From JACPLA01 sp035291905 (GTDB taxonomy: Bacteria; Bacteroidota; Ignavibacteria; UBA10030), in the NCBI GenBank assembly GCA_035291905.1, contig DATDRF010000104.1:1-9338 (forward strand): a DNA stretch of 9,338 nucleotides, in the 5' to 3' direction. Made by a program: the position numbers and the translations under genes. Every line of letters starts with the position of its first letter. The stretch's first letter is position 1. This document shows positions 9,277-9,338 of this stretch, one piece after another. The notes under the pieces were generated by a model. It was given only the letters and a program-made list of their open reading frames with translations, was not told the origin of the DNA and did no database searches.

Positions 9277-9338
9277 GGCGCTGAGGTGAAAAGGGAATCA
9301 AAAGCGGAAGAGGCAGAGGAAACCAACCTGAAACCTGA

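Overview
The window looks like a chromosomal segment of a moderately GC-rich bacterium of the FCB superphylum (Bacteroidota, Ignavibacteria or a related candidate phylum). The evidence is two large secreted proteins that end in a type IX secretion system (T9SS) type A C-terminal sorting domain, including the typical PNPFNP and VYDLLGRVV motifs. The exact phylum cannot be fixed from the sequence. Coding density is low: about 3 kb is intergenic and packed with small dispersed repeats and hairpins.

Layout. (i) 1-264: repeat-rich intergenic DNA. (ii) 265-2943, minus strand: secreted propeller-like protein with PKD domain and T9SS sorting domain. (iii) 2944-4294: no credible gene, but REP-like hairpins, a second copy of the composite repeat seen at 1-264, a 59-bp element with 12-bp inverted ends and a degenerate tandem repeat. 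(iv) 4295-6688, minus strand: secreted protein of 14 Ycf48/BNR-like units, an Fn3-like region and a T9SS sorting domain. (v) 6689-8203: no credible gene, but heptanucleotide-phased tracts, twin hairpins, REP-like hairpins and paired 13-nt dyads of the form ACCTT-SSS-AAGGT. (vi) 8152-8748, plus strand: a well-formed promoter, ribosome binding site and Phd/YefM antitoxin - RelE/ParE toxin operon. (vii) 8749-9338: one doubtful small ORF running into more repeat DNA.

How the genes fit together. The two large proteins have the same plan: Sec signal peptide, repetitive beta-rich body, T9SS sorting domain. They probably use the same export and surface-anchoring route. The toxin-antitoxin pair is an independent two-gene module.

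The most unusual signal is the repeat ecology. Seven tracts obey a strict 7-nt period, mostly with the unit CTGANNN. Two of these tracts lie inside the sorting-domain coding regions of both large genes, at the same domain position, but with a different uniform seventh base (G in one, T in the other). The same two sorting domains carry an almost identical 88-bp 3' end that encodes an inserted low-complexity linker before the final strand. I read this as small repeats shaping protein sequence, though only a genome-wide search could show it.
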